Below are positions 46,479 through 55,320 of a DNA stretch of 64,000 bases, piece after piece. The position numbers and the translations under genes were made by a program. Each line of letters starts with the position of its first letter. The stretch's first letter is position 1. The stretch covers positions 1 through 64,000 of the forward strand of contig NZ_JAANIG010000022.1 of assembly GCF_011174675.1 (NCBI RefSeq), written 5' to 3'. The DNA comes from Perlabentimonas gracilis. Lineage in GTDB: Bacteria > Bacteroidota > Bacteroidia > Bacteroidales > Tenuifilaceae. The notes below the pieces were generated by a model, which did no database searches, was not told where the DNA came from, and saw nothing but the letters and a program-made list of their open reading frames with translations.

Positions 46479-47930
46479 ATGAAAACAAATAGAATTCTTG
46501 CACCCGTATTTTATTCAATAATTGGAGGACTGGTAGTTTTTGCTTTCACGCATTTTATGGCCAAGGAGCAAACGCAAACCCATACCCCAACATTCCCGAA
46601 GTACGACTCAGTGCCCTTTAGTCTGGCATCGTTTACTACCAGTACTGGAGAAATTACAGATTTTACATATGCTGCCGAACGTACCGTACATGGAGTGGTT
46701 CACGTAAAGACTAAGGCCACACGTTCGCAACCCGATTTTTCCTTTGGAAACCCCTTCTACGATTTCTTCTTTGGCCCCCGTCAGCGCGAACCCCAACAGA
46801 TATCAGGCTCGGGATCAGGTGTTATTATCAGTAAGGATGGATACATTGTAACTAATAACCATGTAATTGATAGGGCCGATAATATTGAGGTAGTGCTAAA
46901 CGATAGGCGTTCATTTGATGCCACAGTGGTTGGCCGTGATCCAAGTACCGATTTGGCGGTTATCAAAATTGAGGCGGAGAATCTTCCATTCATTCCTTTT
47001 GGGAACTCCGAAATGCTTAAGGTGGGAGAGTGGGTTCTTGCCATTGGCAACCCTTTCAACCTAAACTCCACTGTAACTGCAGGTATTGTTAGCGCTAAAG
47101 CTCGAAACATCAACATCCTTTCTGCCCAGTACCCCATCGAGTCATTTATCCAAACCGATGCTGCTGTAAACCCAGGGAATAGTGGAGGTGCGCTTGTGAA
47201 CCTTAGGGGCGAACTGATTGGGATCAATACGGCAATAGCATCGCAAACAGGTAACTTTGCAGGGTATTCCTTTGCTGTACCCTCATCCATTGCGCAAAAA
47301 GTGGCAGTAGATATCATCGAGTTTGGGGAGGTACAACGAGCAATACTAGGTGTTTCTATTAACGATTTAAACTCAGAGCTAGCCAAGAAGTATAATATAA
47401 AAGAGCTGAAAGGTGTACTTGTTATGGGAGTTGCTGAGGGAGGTGCCGCCGAAGAGATTGGCCTTAAAGAGGGCGACGTAATACTGGAGGTAAATGGAGT
47501 GCCTGTTAACTCTCCAAATCAACTTCAGGAGCAGATTAGCAAGTATCGGCCTAAGGATAAGGTAGAAATAGTGGTAAATAGGGGCAACAAAAAGAAACAA
47601 TATGAGGTGGTGTTGCGTAATATGAGGGGTGGATTCGATGTTGTTAGACCCAATGAGATTGTAGATGTACTTGGAGCAGAGTTGAAAGAGGTAGATGCCA
47701 ACTTGCAGCGTAGGCTAGGTATAAGAAGCGGGCTACAGGTGGTGAAGCTAAAGGATGGAAAGCTCAAGGAGCAAGGTGTTAAGGAAGGATTTATTATAAC
47801 ACGAGTAAATCGAACCAATGTAACCACCGCAGAGGATCTTTATCAGACCTTATCCACGCTATCGGGCGGTGTTCTTGTTGAGGGTGTTTATCCCAACGGC
47901 TTGGTTGCATACTATGCCATAGGATTGTAG
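46479..47930 (+). CDS. Do/DegP-family periplasmic serine protease
   Basis: An envelope quality-control protease of 483 residues. The N-terminal helix (about 8-26) acts as signal or anchor. The trypsin-like domain has His in VTNNHVIDRA, Asp in STDLAVIKIE and Ser in NPGNSGGALVN. Two PDZ domains follow (about 285-380 and 395-483), with carboxylate-binding loops near AILGVSI and LGIRSG. It degrades or refolds misfolded periplasmic proteins. A 15-bp hairpin terminator follows at 47960-47996. Confidence 0.95.
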   Translation: MKTNRILAPVFYSIIGGLVVFAFTHFMAKEQTQTHTPTFPKYDSVPFSLASFTTSTGEITDFTYAAERTVHGVVHVKTKATRSQPDFSFGNPFYDFFFGPRQREPQQISGSGSGVIISKDGYIVTNNHVIDRADNIEVVLNDRRSFDATVVGRDPSTDLAVIKIEAENLPFIPFGNSEMLKVGEWVLAIGNPFNLNSTVTAGIVSAKARNINILSAQYPIESFIQTDAAVNPGNSGGALVNLRGELIGINTAIASQTGNFAGYSFAVPSSIAQKVAVDIIEFGEVQRAILGVSINDLNSELAKKYNIKELKGVLVMGVAEGGAAEEIGLKEGDVILEVNGVPVNSPNQLQEQISKYRPKDKVEIVVNRGNKKKQYEVVLRNMRGGFDVVRPNEIVDVLGAELKEVDANLQRRLGIRSGLQVVKLKDGKLKEQGVKEGFIITRVNRTNVTTAEDLYQTLSTLSGGVLVEGVYPNGLVAYYAIGL

Positions 47931-47959
47931 AAAGAACTAAACTAGAATATAGTGATTCT

Positions 47960-47996
47960 AAATATTGCGGTTAGCTTTTATCTAACCGCAATATTT
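47960..47996. terminator. Terminator after the Do-family protease gene
   Basis: Arms 47960-47974 and 47982-47996 form a perfect 15-bp stem (AAATATTGCGGTTAG and its complement) around a 7-base loop. It is the longest perfect hairpin outside the repeats. Confidence 0.8.
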
Positions 47997-47998
47997 GT

Positions 47999-48006
47999 TA
48001 CTTTTG
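47999..48006 (+). promoter_or_regulatory. Candidate -7 element for rpoD
   Basis: TACTTTTG fits TAnnTTTG directly after the upstream terminator, giving an rpoD leader of about 130 bases. The -33 region overlaps the hairpin and shows no clear TTTG. Confidence 0.4.
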
Positions 48007-48141
48007 CAGGCTTTTTCAGTGTAATCAGCAAAGTTTACAAGCTTAATTTTACCAAGGGGTCAACATTTGTTCGTTACCAGCGTTTTACACTTGACTTTAT
48101 ATACAATTTGCCATAACTTCACGAAAATTTAAAGGTTTGAG

Positions 48142-49002
48142 ATGAGACAACTAAAAATCACAAAATCAATTACTAACAGGGAGAGCGCGTCCCTCGATAA
48201 ATATTTGCAAGAGATTGGTAAGGAAGAGCTAATTACCGTTGAGGAGGAGGTAGAGCTGGCGCAGCGTATTAAGAAAGGCGATCAAGTTGCCCTCGAGAAG
48301 CTTACCCGAGCCAACTTGCGCTTCGTGGTGTCGGTGGCAAAGCAGTATCAAAATCAGGGGCTAAGCCTTCCTGACCTTATTAACGAGGGGAATTTGGGGC
48401 TGATAAAAGCTGCCGAGAAGTTTGACGAAACCCGTGGTTTTAAGTTTATATCCTATGCTGTATGGTGGATTAGGCAATCCATTCTGCAGGCTCTGGCCGA
48501 GCAATCACGTATTGTTAGGCTGCCGCTGAATCAGGTTGGCTCACTCAACAAAATCAATAAGGCATTTTCAAAATTTGAGCAGCAGTTCGAAAGAACCCCT
48601 TCACCAGAGGAGTTGGCCGATTTGCTAGAACTCCCCAAGGAGAAGGTGGCCGATACTCTTAGAGTTTCTGGTCGTCACGTTTCGGTAGATGCACCTTTTG
48701 TTGATGGCGAGGAGAATAGCCTGCTCGATGTTCTGGTGAATAACGATTCGCCCAATGCCGATAAATCCTTGCTTAACGAGTCGTTATGCAGGGAGATCGA
48801 TAGGTCGTTAGCTACACTGACTGAGCGTGAGCGCGACATTATTAAGCTGTTCTTTGGCATTAGCTGCCAAGAAATGACCCTTGAAGAGATTGGTGAGAAA
48901 TTTGGTCTAACCCGAGAGCGGGTGAGGCAGATTAAAGAGAAAGCCATTAGAAGGCTTCGCCACACTTCGCGAAGCAAGTTGCTAAAAGCTTATCTAGGAT
49001 AA
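48142..49002 (+). CDS. rpoD: Primary sigma factor RpoD (short Bacteroidota form)
   Basis: Group 1 sigma-70 factor of 286 residues. As usual for Bacteroidota it lacks region 1.1 and the long non-conserved insert. It begins [20 protein letters not shown] (region 1.2). Region 2 includes [20 protein letters not shown] and [17 protein letters not shown] (2.3-2.4), and region 4.2 ends [19 protein letters not shown]. It directs RNA polymerase to the TTTG/TAnnTTTG promoters seen across this window. A strong terminator follows at 49004-49029. Confidence 0.97.
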   Translation: MRQLKITKSITNRESASLDKYLQEIGKEELITVEEEVELAQRIKKGDQVALEKLTRANLRFVVSVAKQYQNQGLSLPDLINEGNLGLIKAAEKFDETRGFKFISYAVWWIRQSILQALAEQSRIVRLPLNQVGSLNKINKAFSKFEQQFERTPSPEELADLLELPKEKVADTLRVSGRHVSVDAPFVDGEENSLLDVLVNNDSPNADKSLLNESLCREIDRSLATLTERERDIIKLFFGISCQEMTLEEIGEKFGLTRERVRQIKEKAIRRLRHTSRSKLLKAYLG

Positions 49003-49003
49003 C

Positions 49004-49029
49004 AAAAAAGCCCCAATCGGGGCTTTTTT
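49004..49029. terminator. Bidirectional terminator between rpoD and fabI
   Basis: AAAAAAGCCCC (49004-49014) and GGGGCTTTTTT (49019-49029) form a perfect 11-bp stem with a 4-base loop. Confidence 0.92.
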
Positions 49030-49049
49030 TATTTCTATACGTGGGTGCA

Positions 49050-49889
49050 CTATTGGCAATCCCTGCATTCATCTAAGTTTTTGTTGTACACAGCCATGGC
49101 GCGCTGGCTCATTCCCATGCTGGAAAAACCGCCATCATGGTATAGGTTCTGCATTGTAATTTTACGCGTAAGATCGCTGAATAGCGTAATGCAGAAGCCT
49201 GCGCATTCATGTGCATCGGCATTGCCAAGCGGCGACATGCGGTCGGTAAAGTCGAGCAACCCTTCAAAGCCCATAATTCCACTTCCTGCTGTGGTTAGCG
49301 TGGGCGATTGGGATATAGTGTTGATGCGAACCTTACGCTCACGGCCATAGATGTAACCAAAGCTACGGGCAATTGATTCGAGTAGCGCTTTTGCATCTGC
49401 CATATCGTTGTAGCCGTATAGCGTACGTTGGGCTGCAATGTACGACAGCGCTAAAACGGATCCCCACTCATTAATGGCATCTAGCTTCCACACTACCTGA
49501 AGCATTTTATGGAATGATACTGCCGATATGTCGAGCGTTTTTTGAAAGTTGTGGTAATCTAGGTCGTCGTATGTTCTTCCCTTCCTAACATTGGGCGACA
49601 TCCCAATGGAGTGAAGCACAAAGTCGATTTTCCCGCCAAAGTGCTCCATCGATTTTTGGAACAGGTTATTAAGATCATCAACATTGGTTGCATCAGCAGC
49701 CACTAGAAGAGCGTTGCATCTCTTAGCCAGCTCGTTTACCGAGCCCATTCGCATTGCAACAGGGGTATTGGTTAGCACCAATTCAGCTCCCTCGGCGTGA
49801 GCCATTTCGGCAACATGCCAAGCAATGGAACTCTCGTTGAGTGCTCCAAAAATTACCCCTTTTTTTCCCTTTAGTAAGTTGTTAGCCAT
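49050..49889 (-). CDS. fabI: Enoyl-[acyl-carrier-protein] reductase FabI
   Basis: NADH-dependent enoyl-ACP reductase of fatty-acid elongation, 279 residues from the ATG at 49889 (MANNLLKGKKGVIFGALNE). The longer frame upstream adds 17 residues that are not part of the family. The FabI-type nucleotide motif is GALNESSIAWHVA. The catalytic Tyr and Lys are in YGYNDMADAKALLES (Y-x6-K spacing), and RVNTISQSPTLT-like sequence is present as RINTISQSP. It is 139 bases downstream of recN on the same strand and may have its own promoter. Confidence 0.95.
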   Translation of the reverse strand: MANNLLKGKKGVIFGALNESSIAWHVAEMAHAEGAELVLTNTPVAMRMGSVNELAKRCNALLVAADATNVDDLNNLFQKSMEHFGGKIDFVLHSIGMSPNVRKGRTYDDLDYHNFQKTLDISAVSFHKMLQVVWKLDAINEWGSVLALSYIAAQRTLYGYNDMADAKALLESIARSFGYIYGRERKVRINTISQSPTLTTAGSGIMGFEGLLDFTDRMSPLGNADAHECAGFCITLFSDLTRKITMQNLYHDGGFSSMGMSQRAMAVYNKNLDECRDCQ

Positions 49890-50028
49890 AAATATATTTA
49901 GGTTGATTAATACCACATGCTTGTCAGTACAAAGATACAAAATTACTGATCAGATGGAATTGTAAACAAACGTATAGCTGCTATGTTCGCTGCAAGCGAG
50001 CATTATTGGTTTGTATATTTGCCTTGGG

Positions 50029-51693
50029 TTAGTTTAACTCACTACCTAGCAAATGTTTGGCATTGGTTATGGCAGCCTCAGAAATTTTCTCGCCGCTAAG
50101 CATTTTTGCTATTTCGGTTATGCGCTCTTGAGATGTAAGTAGCCTAATTCGTGTCTCGGTTGTTTCCTTCTCTTGATCTTTGTAAACCAGAAAATGATGG
50201 CTCCCCTTACATGCAATTTGTGGTAAGTGGGTTATGTTGATAACCTGCATACTTTTGGCCATGCTGCTAATTATATTCCCTACCTTATCGGCAACCTCGC
50301 CCGAAACGCCCGTGTCAATCTCGTCGAGGATTATGGTTGGCAGGCCCTTGGTTTTAACCATCAACGATTTTAGGCTAAGCATAAGCCTGGAAAGTTCACC
50401 TCCCGATGCAATTTTAGAGAGGTCGTTCAGGGGCATCTGCTTGTTGGCCGAGAATAGGAATGTAACCCTATCGATACCTTGTGGACGGAGCTCGCCAAGC
50501 GGTTCAAAGTTAACCTTAAAGTCGGCGTAGGGCATACCTAGCTGGGTGAGCAAGGCTTTGATGCTATCCTCGAATTTTTTACTGCCTGCTTTCCTTGTAT
50601 CACTAATTTCTTGCGCTTGTTTTAGGGCAAGTTTAGTAATTTTTTCAAGCTCAGCTTCTTTTTGTGACACTACTTGATCGTAGTTTGTTATCTCGTTAAC
50701 CTGAACATCTAGCTTTTCTCTAATTTCAATTAGTTCGTCAACGGATGATACCCTATGCTTTTGTTGCAGCGAAAGGATCATGTCGAGGCGTTGGGTAACC
50801 GCTTCCAGCTCTGCCGGATCGAGCAGTACCCGTTCGTTCTGCATTTCAACCTCATGGGCTATATCCTTTAGCTCTACACGGCAGCTCTCTATTCTGGCTT
50901 GTAGCTCCTCTGCAGGGTTGAAGAAATGGGATATTTTACTAAGAGATGACACCGCTTCCTTTAACCAAATAAGAATGGATGATTCATCGGCATTAAGGAG
51001 GGTGAAAGCCGATTGAAGGTTTGATTTTATCTCCTCGGCGTGCGATAGCTGTTGCTGTAGCGATTCCAACTCAATCTCCTCGCCCGACTTAAGCTTTGCC
51101 TCGTTCAGCTGCTTCAGTTGGAATTGCAGGTAATCGAGGTCGGCTTTGGCCTGCGAGGCCTTTTCTTTAATATTTTCGAGTTCCGAGGTTAGGCTTCTGT
51201 ACTTTTGGTAGCTATCTCGGTAGCTAGCTAGCTGCTGCAAATTATCGGTAAACGAATCGAGTACCGAAAGTTGAAATTTACCATCGGCTAGCAGCAAATT
51301 TTGGTGCTGCGAGTGGATATCTATTATTTGGCTTACAAGATCTTTAAGAATGCTCAGGGTTACCGGAAGCTCGTTTACAAAAGCCCTAGACTTTCCCGCT
51401 GGGTTTATATGTCGCCTAATGGTTGTTAGGTCAGCATACTCAATATCGTTATCTACAAAAAAATCTTGTAAACTGTAGCCTGCAAGGTTAAAAGTACCCT
51501 CCACCACGCAGGGTTTCGATTTCTCTTTAAGTACAGTTGCTTCGGCCCTGTTGCCAAGAATTAGCCCCAGTGCCCCAAGAATAATCGATTTACCTGCTCC
51601 AGTTTCACCGGTGATGATATTTAGCCCTTGATGAAAATCAATCTCAAGGGTATCGATAAGGGCGTAGTTCTGAACAAGGAGTGTTTTAAGCAT
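50029..51693 (-). CDS. recN: DNA repair protein RecN
   Basis: An SMC-like ATPase of 554 residues acting in double-strand-break repair. Walker A is GETGAGKS (near 30-37) after the RecN-typical LVQNYALIDTLEIDF. The middle is a long coiled coil (about 155-370). The C-terminal half has the signature ASGGELSRLMLSLK and the Walker B TIILDEIDTGVSG. It is the last member of the bamD-rpoZ-coaBC-DUF4835-recN operon, 42 bases after DUF4835. Confidence 0.95.
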   Translation of the reverse strand: MLKTLLVQNYALIDTLEIDFHQGLNIITGETGAGKSIILGALGLILGNRAEATVLKEKSKPCVVEGTFNLAGYSLQDFFVDNDIEYADLTTIRRHINPAGKSRAFVNELPVTLSILKDLVSQIIDIHSQHQNLLLADGKFQLSVLDSFTDNLQQLASYRDSYQKYRSLTSELENIKEKASQAKADLDYLQFQLKQLNEAKLKSGEEIELESLQQQLSHAEEIKSNLQSAFTLLNADESSILIWLKEAVSSLSKISHFFNPAEELQARIESCRVELKDIAHEVEMQNERVLLDPAELEAVTQRLDMILSLQQKHRVSSVDELIEIREKLDVQVNEITNYDQVVSQKEAELEKITKLALKQAQEISDTRKAGSKKFEDSIKALLTQLGMPYADFKVNFEPLGELRPQGIDRVTFLFSANKQMPLNDLSKIASGGELSRLMLSLKSLMVKTKGLPTIILDEIDTGVSGEVADKVGNIISSMAKSMQVINITHLPQIACKGSHHFLVYKDQEKETTETRIRLLTSQERITEIAKMLSGEKISEAAITNAKHLLGSELN

Positions 51694-51735
51694 CGGGTCA
51701 AGCTATTGTTTGGTTACAAACCAATGGTACAACAT

Positions 51736-52671
51736 CTAAAATCCCCCTGAATCGGTGCTCGTAATGCGGTTGTATTTCGAAACGTTGGCATTATCAACCT
51801 CGGTGAGGATGTTCACCACTCGGGTTTTTTCGGCAGGGAACGATTCGGTGAAAAGGTTTACCAGCTCATCACTTTTGGCATCGAAGAAAACCTGCAGGTA
51901 GTACATGTAGGGGTCGGGTTTCTCTCTAAATATCCTTTGGATGCTGGTGAGCGCTTCGGCAATTTCGGTGCGTCCTTCAACCAGCTTATCGCTCATTCGG
52001 TCGAGCCCTAGCCTGTGGTACTTGTAGTTTACCTCGCGTAGTGGCCTATACTTGGTGTTGAGTATATTCTCAATTAGCCAGTACCTATTCTTTCTGTTGC
52101 CTTCGTATGCCTTCCAGCCACGCTCACCGTCGGTAGTGTTCTGAGCGTTATTCACAATTCGCTCGGCTTTTTGAAAATACTCGGTTCCGCCCAGGTACGA
52201 GAAGGAGTCGTAGTCGAACCCAAGGATGATGTATGCGTAGTAAGCTAGTATTGAAGTTAGATTATTGCCATGGCGGGTATCGGAAAACTCCAACTGATCG
52301 AACTCAATGTAGCGGAATTGTAGGTTATTATCCACAATGTTTAGCATGGTGGTGTTGTACGAAGTGCCAAATATTGGTCGTCGCGATTGTATCTGAATGG
52401 TACCTCGAAATTCATCGGAACCAATCTGTTCGTTAAGGGTAAGCATTACGTTGCACTCAATGCGCTCGTCTTGCCCATAGATATGGTTAGTCCAAGGCGT
52501 ATTGTTCATGAACTCGTACACTGCCGTTTGAAGGGTTTGAAACAGCTGCCTGTTGGTGCCCTGAATCTTTTGCGAATTTATTTGTACGTTACACCTAAGC
52601 TCCTGCTGATAAGACTCGGTGGGCAGGGCTAACAGAAGTATTCCGAGAAGAATATATTTTTGAAGTTTCAT
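51736..52671 (-). CDS. DUF4835 family exported protein
   Basis: A 311-residue exported protein (signal peptide MKLQKYILLGILLLALPTESY) of a family restricted to Bacteroidota. Recognisable parts are LRCNVQINSQKIQG near the start of the mature protein, RRPIFGTSYNT, LAYYAYIILGFDYDSFSYLG and TEVDNANVSKYNRI at the end. Its function is unknown. The conserved position between coaBC and recN in Bacteroidota operons is seen here too. Its gene starts 36 bases after coaBC. Confidence 0.88.
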   Translation of the reverse strand: MKLQKYILLGILLLALPTESYQQELRCNVQINSQKIQGTNRQLFQTLQTAVYEFMNNTPWTNHIYGQDERIECNVMLTLNEQIGSDEFRGTIQIQSRRPIFGTSYNTTMLNIVDNNLQFRYIEFDQLEFSDTRHGNNLTSILAYYAYIILGFDYDSFSYLGGTEYFQKAERIVNNAQNTTDGERGWKAYEGNRKNRYWLIENILNTKYRPLREVNYKYHRLGLDRMSDKLVEGRTEIAEALTSIQRIFREKPDPYMYYLQVFFDAKSDELVNLFTESFPAEKTRVVNILTEVDNANVSKYNRITSTDSGGF

Positions 52672-52707
52672 GGCCGAACGGATTAGGTTGTGGGTTAGCT
52701 TGCAAAA

Positions 52708-53913
52708 TTAGGCAATGCCCATTGTTTTAACCAGCTCATTTACTATATCCTTGGCAACCTCTTGCTTCGGTTTTAGTTCAAAATCAATGGTATTCCCATT
52801 GCGGTGTATTATGGTAATCTTATTGGTGTCAACATCAAAGCCAGCACCCTCATCTGTTGCCGAATTGAGCACGATAAGGTCAAGGTTTTTCGATTCGATT
52901 TTTTTCTTGGCATTGGCTAGCTCATTATGGGTTTCAAGGGCAAAACCTATAAGAATTTGGCTTTTGCTCTTGTTCTCTCCAAGCGCTTTTGCAATGTCAG
53001 GGGTCGATTCGAGCACAAGGTGTAGCTGGTTTCCTTCCCTTTTCAACTTCTCGTTAGCAACCTGTTTGGGGCTAAAATCGCTTACTGCCGCGGCCAGTAT
53101 TGCTGCTTGGCAATGGCCGAAATTGGTTGTTGCTGCCTTGTGCATCTCAGCGGCCGTGGTAACACTTTGGATTTTGATGTTAGGGTGGTTGGGGATATGC
53201 TTGGTAGGCCCTGTGATAAATTCAACCTGTGCACCTCTAGCAGCAAGTTCTTGAGCAAGGGCATAGCCCATTTTGCCCGATGATCTGTTGCCAATGAAAC
53301 GAACAGGGTCAATGGGTTCGTAGGTTGGCCCCGATGTTACCAGCACTGTTTTGCCCAGTAGCTGCTGCTTTTGGCCAAAGAACGATTTGATTGCATCAAG
53401 AATCCTCTCAGGTTCTTCCATTCTTCCCTTCCCAGAAAGGCCGCTTGCAAGCTCACCCGTGGCAGCTTCAATAATTAAGTTGCCAAAACCCCTTAGGGTT
53501 TCAATATTCCTTTGGGTTGTTGGATGCTGATACATATCCAAATCCATGGCAGGAGCAACCATTACTGGGCATTTTGCCGAAAGGTACGATGTGAGCAAAA
53601 GGTTGTCGGCAATTCCATGGGCCATTTTTCCAATGGTGTTGGCCGAAGCAGGTGCTATAAGGTAAAGGTCGGCCCACATCCCCAAATCAACATGACTGTT
53701 CCAGTCGCCATTCTCGGGATTAAAAAAGTCTACAAGAATAGGGTTCTTGGAGAGTGTAGCCAAGGTTAATGGGGTGATAAACTCCTTGGCAAGGGGTGTC
53801 ATTACAACTTTAACACCAGCCCCTTCTTTAACTAGAAGGCGCACCAGAGTTGCAGCTTTGTAGGCTGCGATGCTGCCTGTTATACCAAGAAGTATATTCT
53901 TCCCTTTAAGCAT
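52708..53913 (-). CDS. coaBC: Bifunctional CoaBC (phosphopantothenoylcysteine synthetase/decarboxylase)
   Basis: A two-domain enzyme of coenzyme A synthesis, 401 residues. The CoaC flavoprotein half (1-190) has GITGSIAAYKA, the catalytic His in WNSHVDLGMWAD, PASANTIGK and the active-site Cys region LSAKCPVMVAPAMD. The CoaB half (from about 195) has TSGPTYEPIDPVRFIGNRSSGKMG and the CTP/4'-phosphopantothenate part with KLKREGNQLHL. The start codon immediately follows the rpoZ stop with no spacer, which implies translational coupling. Confidence 0.96.
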   Translation of the reverse strand: MLKGKNILLGITGSIAAYKAATLVRLLVKEGAGVKVVMTPLAKEFITPLTLATLSKNPILVDFFNPENGDWNSHVDLGMWADLYLIAPASANTIGKMAHGIADNLLLTSYLSAKCPVMVAPAMDLDMYQHPTTQRNIETLRGFGNLIIEAATGELASGLSGKGRMEEPERILDAIKSFFGQKQQLLGKTVLVTSGPTYEPIDPVRFIGNRSSGKMGYALAQELAARGAQVEFITGPTKHIPNHPNIKIQSVTTAAEMHKAATTNFGHCQAAILAAAVSDFSPKQVANEKLKREGNQLHLVLESTPDIAKALGENKSKSQILIGFALETHNELANAKKKIESKNLDLIVLNSATDEGAGFDVDTNKITIIHRNGNTIDFELKPKQEVAKDIVNELVKTMGIA

Positions 53914-54249
53914 TTAGCTTTCCTTTTCCTGATTTTCTATACCCTTGCGGTGGTATAGTTTGGTGTCGAGAAACTCTTGCAGAGCAATTAGCGCAGGCTT
54001 TGGGAGACGCTCGTAAAACTTGCTGATTTCGATCTGCTCGCGGTTCTCGAAAACCTCCTCAAGGTTATCGGTGTAGTATGCAAACTCTTCGAGCTTACGG
54101 TTAAGCTCTTGCTTCATATCCTGGCTAATCCTATTTGCTCGTTTTGCAATTACGCGAACCGACTCGTAGATGTTGCCCGTATCTTTGTCGAGCTGGCTAA
54201 AGTCCTGTGTGGTTGTGGTAAGAGGTGCAGTTACCTTTTTAAAGTCCAT
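53914..54249 (-). CDS. rpoZ: RNA polymerase omega subunit (Bacteroidota type)
   Basis: A 111-residue omega-like subunit that helps assemble and stabilise RNA polymerase. The conserved omega segment is DTGNIYESVRVIAKRANRIS, in which ESVxxxAxRAxxI matches the family. The C-terminal extension with EFAYYTDNLEEVFENREQIE is specific to Bacteroidota. It lies 17 bases after bamD and abuts coaBC. Confidence 0.9.
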   Translation of the reverse strand: MDFKKVTAPLTTTTQDFSQLDKDTGNIYESVRVIAKRANRISQDMKQELNRKLEEFAYYTDNLEEVFENREQIEISKFYERLPKPALIALQEFLDTKLYHRKGIENQEKES

Positions 54250-54266
54250 GGTTGTGAATTTTTAAA

Positions 54267-55058
54267 CTAGTTTTCAATTACTTTAATGCTGTTGGCGTAT
54301 ATCCTTTCGGCTTCACGCTTGTATCTTGTCTCGGGGAACTCCCCCAAAAGGTTGTAGTACTCATCAAGGGTGTTTTGGAATCGTTCGCGACGCTTCTCTG
54401 GCACGCTATTATCGGCAAGGCTGTACGACGATTCGAGAATCATGTAAAGGATCTCTTCGCGGTACTCGCTATCGGGGAATTCGTATGTACTATTCTTAAG
54501 TGCTGTAATGGCGGCCTTGTAGTCTCGCATATCGTAGTAAAGTTTTGCGCTTAGGTACGATTTTTCAACTAGCTTAGAGCGCAGATCGGTAAGAATCCTG
54601 TTAACCTCAGCCTTTTTTGATGAGTTGGGGTACCGGGTGATAAACTCCGAAAAGGCAGATATGGCTTTTTTTGATGTTTCCTGATCCAGCAAAGGTCTTG
54701 GCGACGACTTGTAAAAACAGTAAGCATACATATACTCTGCCTGCTCAAGGAAGGGGCTGCGTGGGTAATTCTGCCTAAACCTATCGAAGTAGTGCGCTGC
54801 TAAAAGGTAATCGCCCTGATGGTAGTAGCCCTGCGAGAGGTAAAACTCAATGGTGTCGGCTTGGGCAGTACCCCTGTATACAGGGGTTAGCTGTTCAAAA
54901 ATTGTGGTATACCTGTAATGCTCGCCATTTTCGTAGTACTTAAGGCCCTCCTTGTACATCAAGGGGTAATCTCTGCTTTTTAGAAGCTTATCGAATCCAC
55001 TGCATGATGCAGCTATTATGGCGATACCAATTAAAGCGAAAAGGCTAATTTTTTTCAT
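54267..55058 (-). CDS. bamD: Outer-membrane assembly lipoprotein BamD
   Basis: A lipoprotein of 263 residues from the ATG at 55058 (MKKISLFALIGIAIIAASC). The Cys in AASC is the lipidation site. The longer upstream frame would bury the signal peptide and is rejected. The mature protein is made of TPR units (about 35-260), with GLKYYENGEHYRYTTIFEQL, DRFRQNYPRSPFLEQAEYMY and FSEFITRYPNSSKKAEVNRI. It is an essential partner of BamA in folding outer-membrane proteins. It is the first gene of the operon that continues to recN. Confidence 0.93.
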   Translation of the reverse strand: MKKISLFALIGIAIIAASCSGFDKLLKSRDYPLMYKEGLKYYENGEHYRYTTIFEQLTPVYRGTAQADTIEFYLSQGYYHQGDYLLAAHYFDRFRQNYPRSPFLEQAEYMYAYCFYKSSPRPLLDQETSKKAISAFSEFITRYPNSSKKAEVNRILTDLRSKLVEKSYLSAKLYYDMRDYKAAITALKNSTYEFPDSEYREEILYMILESSYSLADNSVPEKRRERFQNTLDEYYNLLGEFPETRYKREAERIYANSIKVIEN

Positions 55059-55273
55059 AGCTAATACTAAGGCGTTTTCAATGAATAAACACAATTTCTG
55101 GCTCAATATTGTGCCCCATTATTTAAGCGAGCAAAGTTAGCAACAATATCGGAAAAAGCTATGTAATAGCAATGTAAAATTCTGATTTGCGAGTTAAAAA
55201 GTTTTAACTGCATCAATGTTTTTCAAATATCCATCAGAATTGGAGTATAATTACCATTTTTCATAAAAAGGTG

Positions 55274-55281
55274 TAATTTTG
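55274..55281 (+). promoter_or_regulatory. Candidate -7 element for the alpha-oxoamine synthase gene
   Basis: TAATTTTG fits TAnnTTTG, 39 bases before the GTG start. No TTTG lies at the preferred -33 distance. Confidence 0.4.
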
Positions 55282-55320
55282 TGGGAGTTTACATAATCGT
55301 TTAACCAATATTATTTTGCT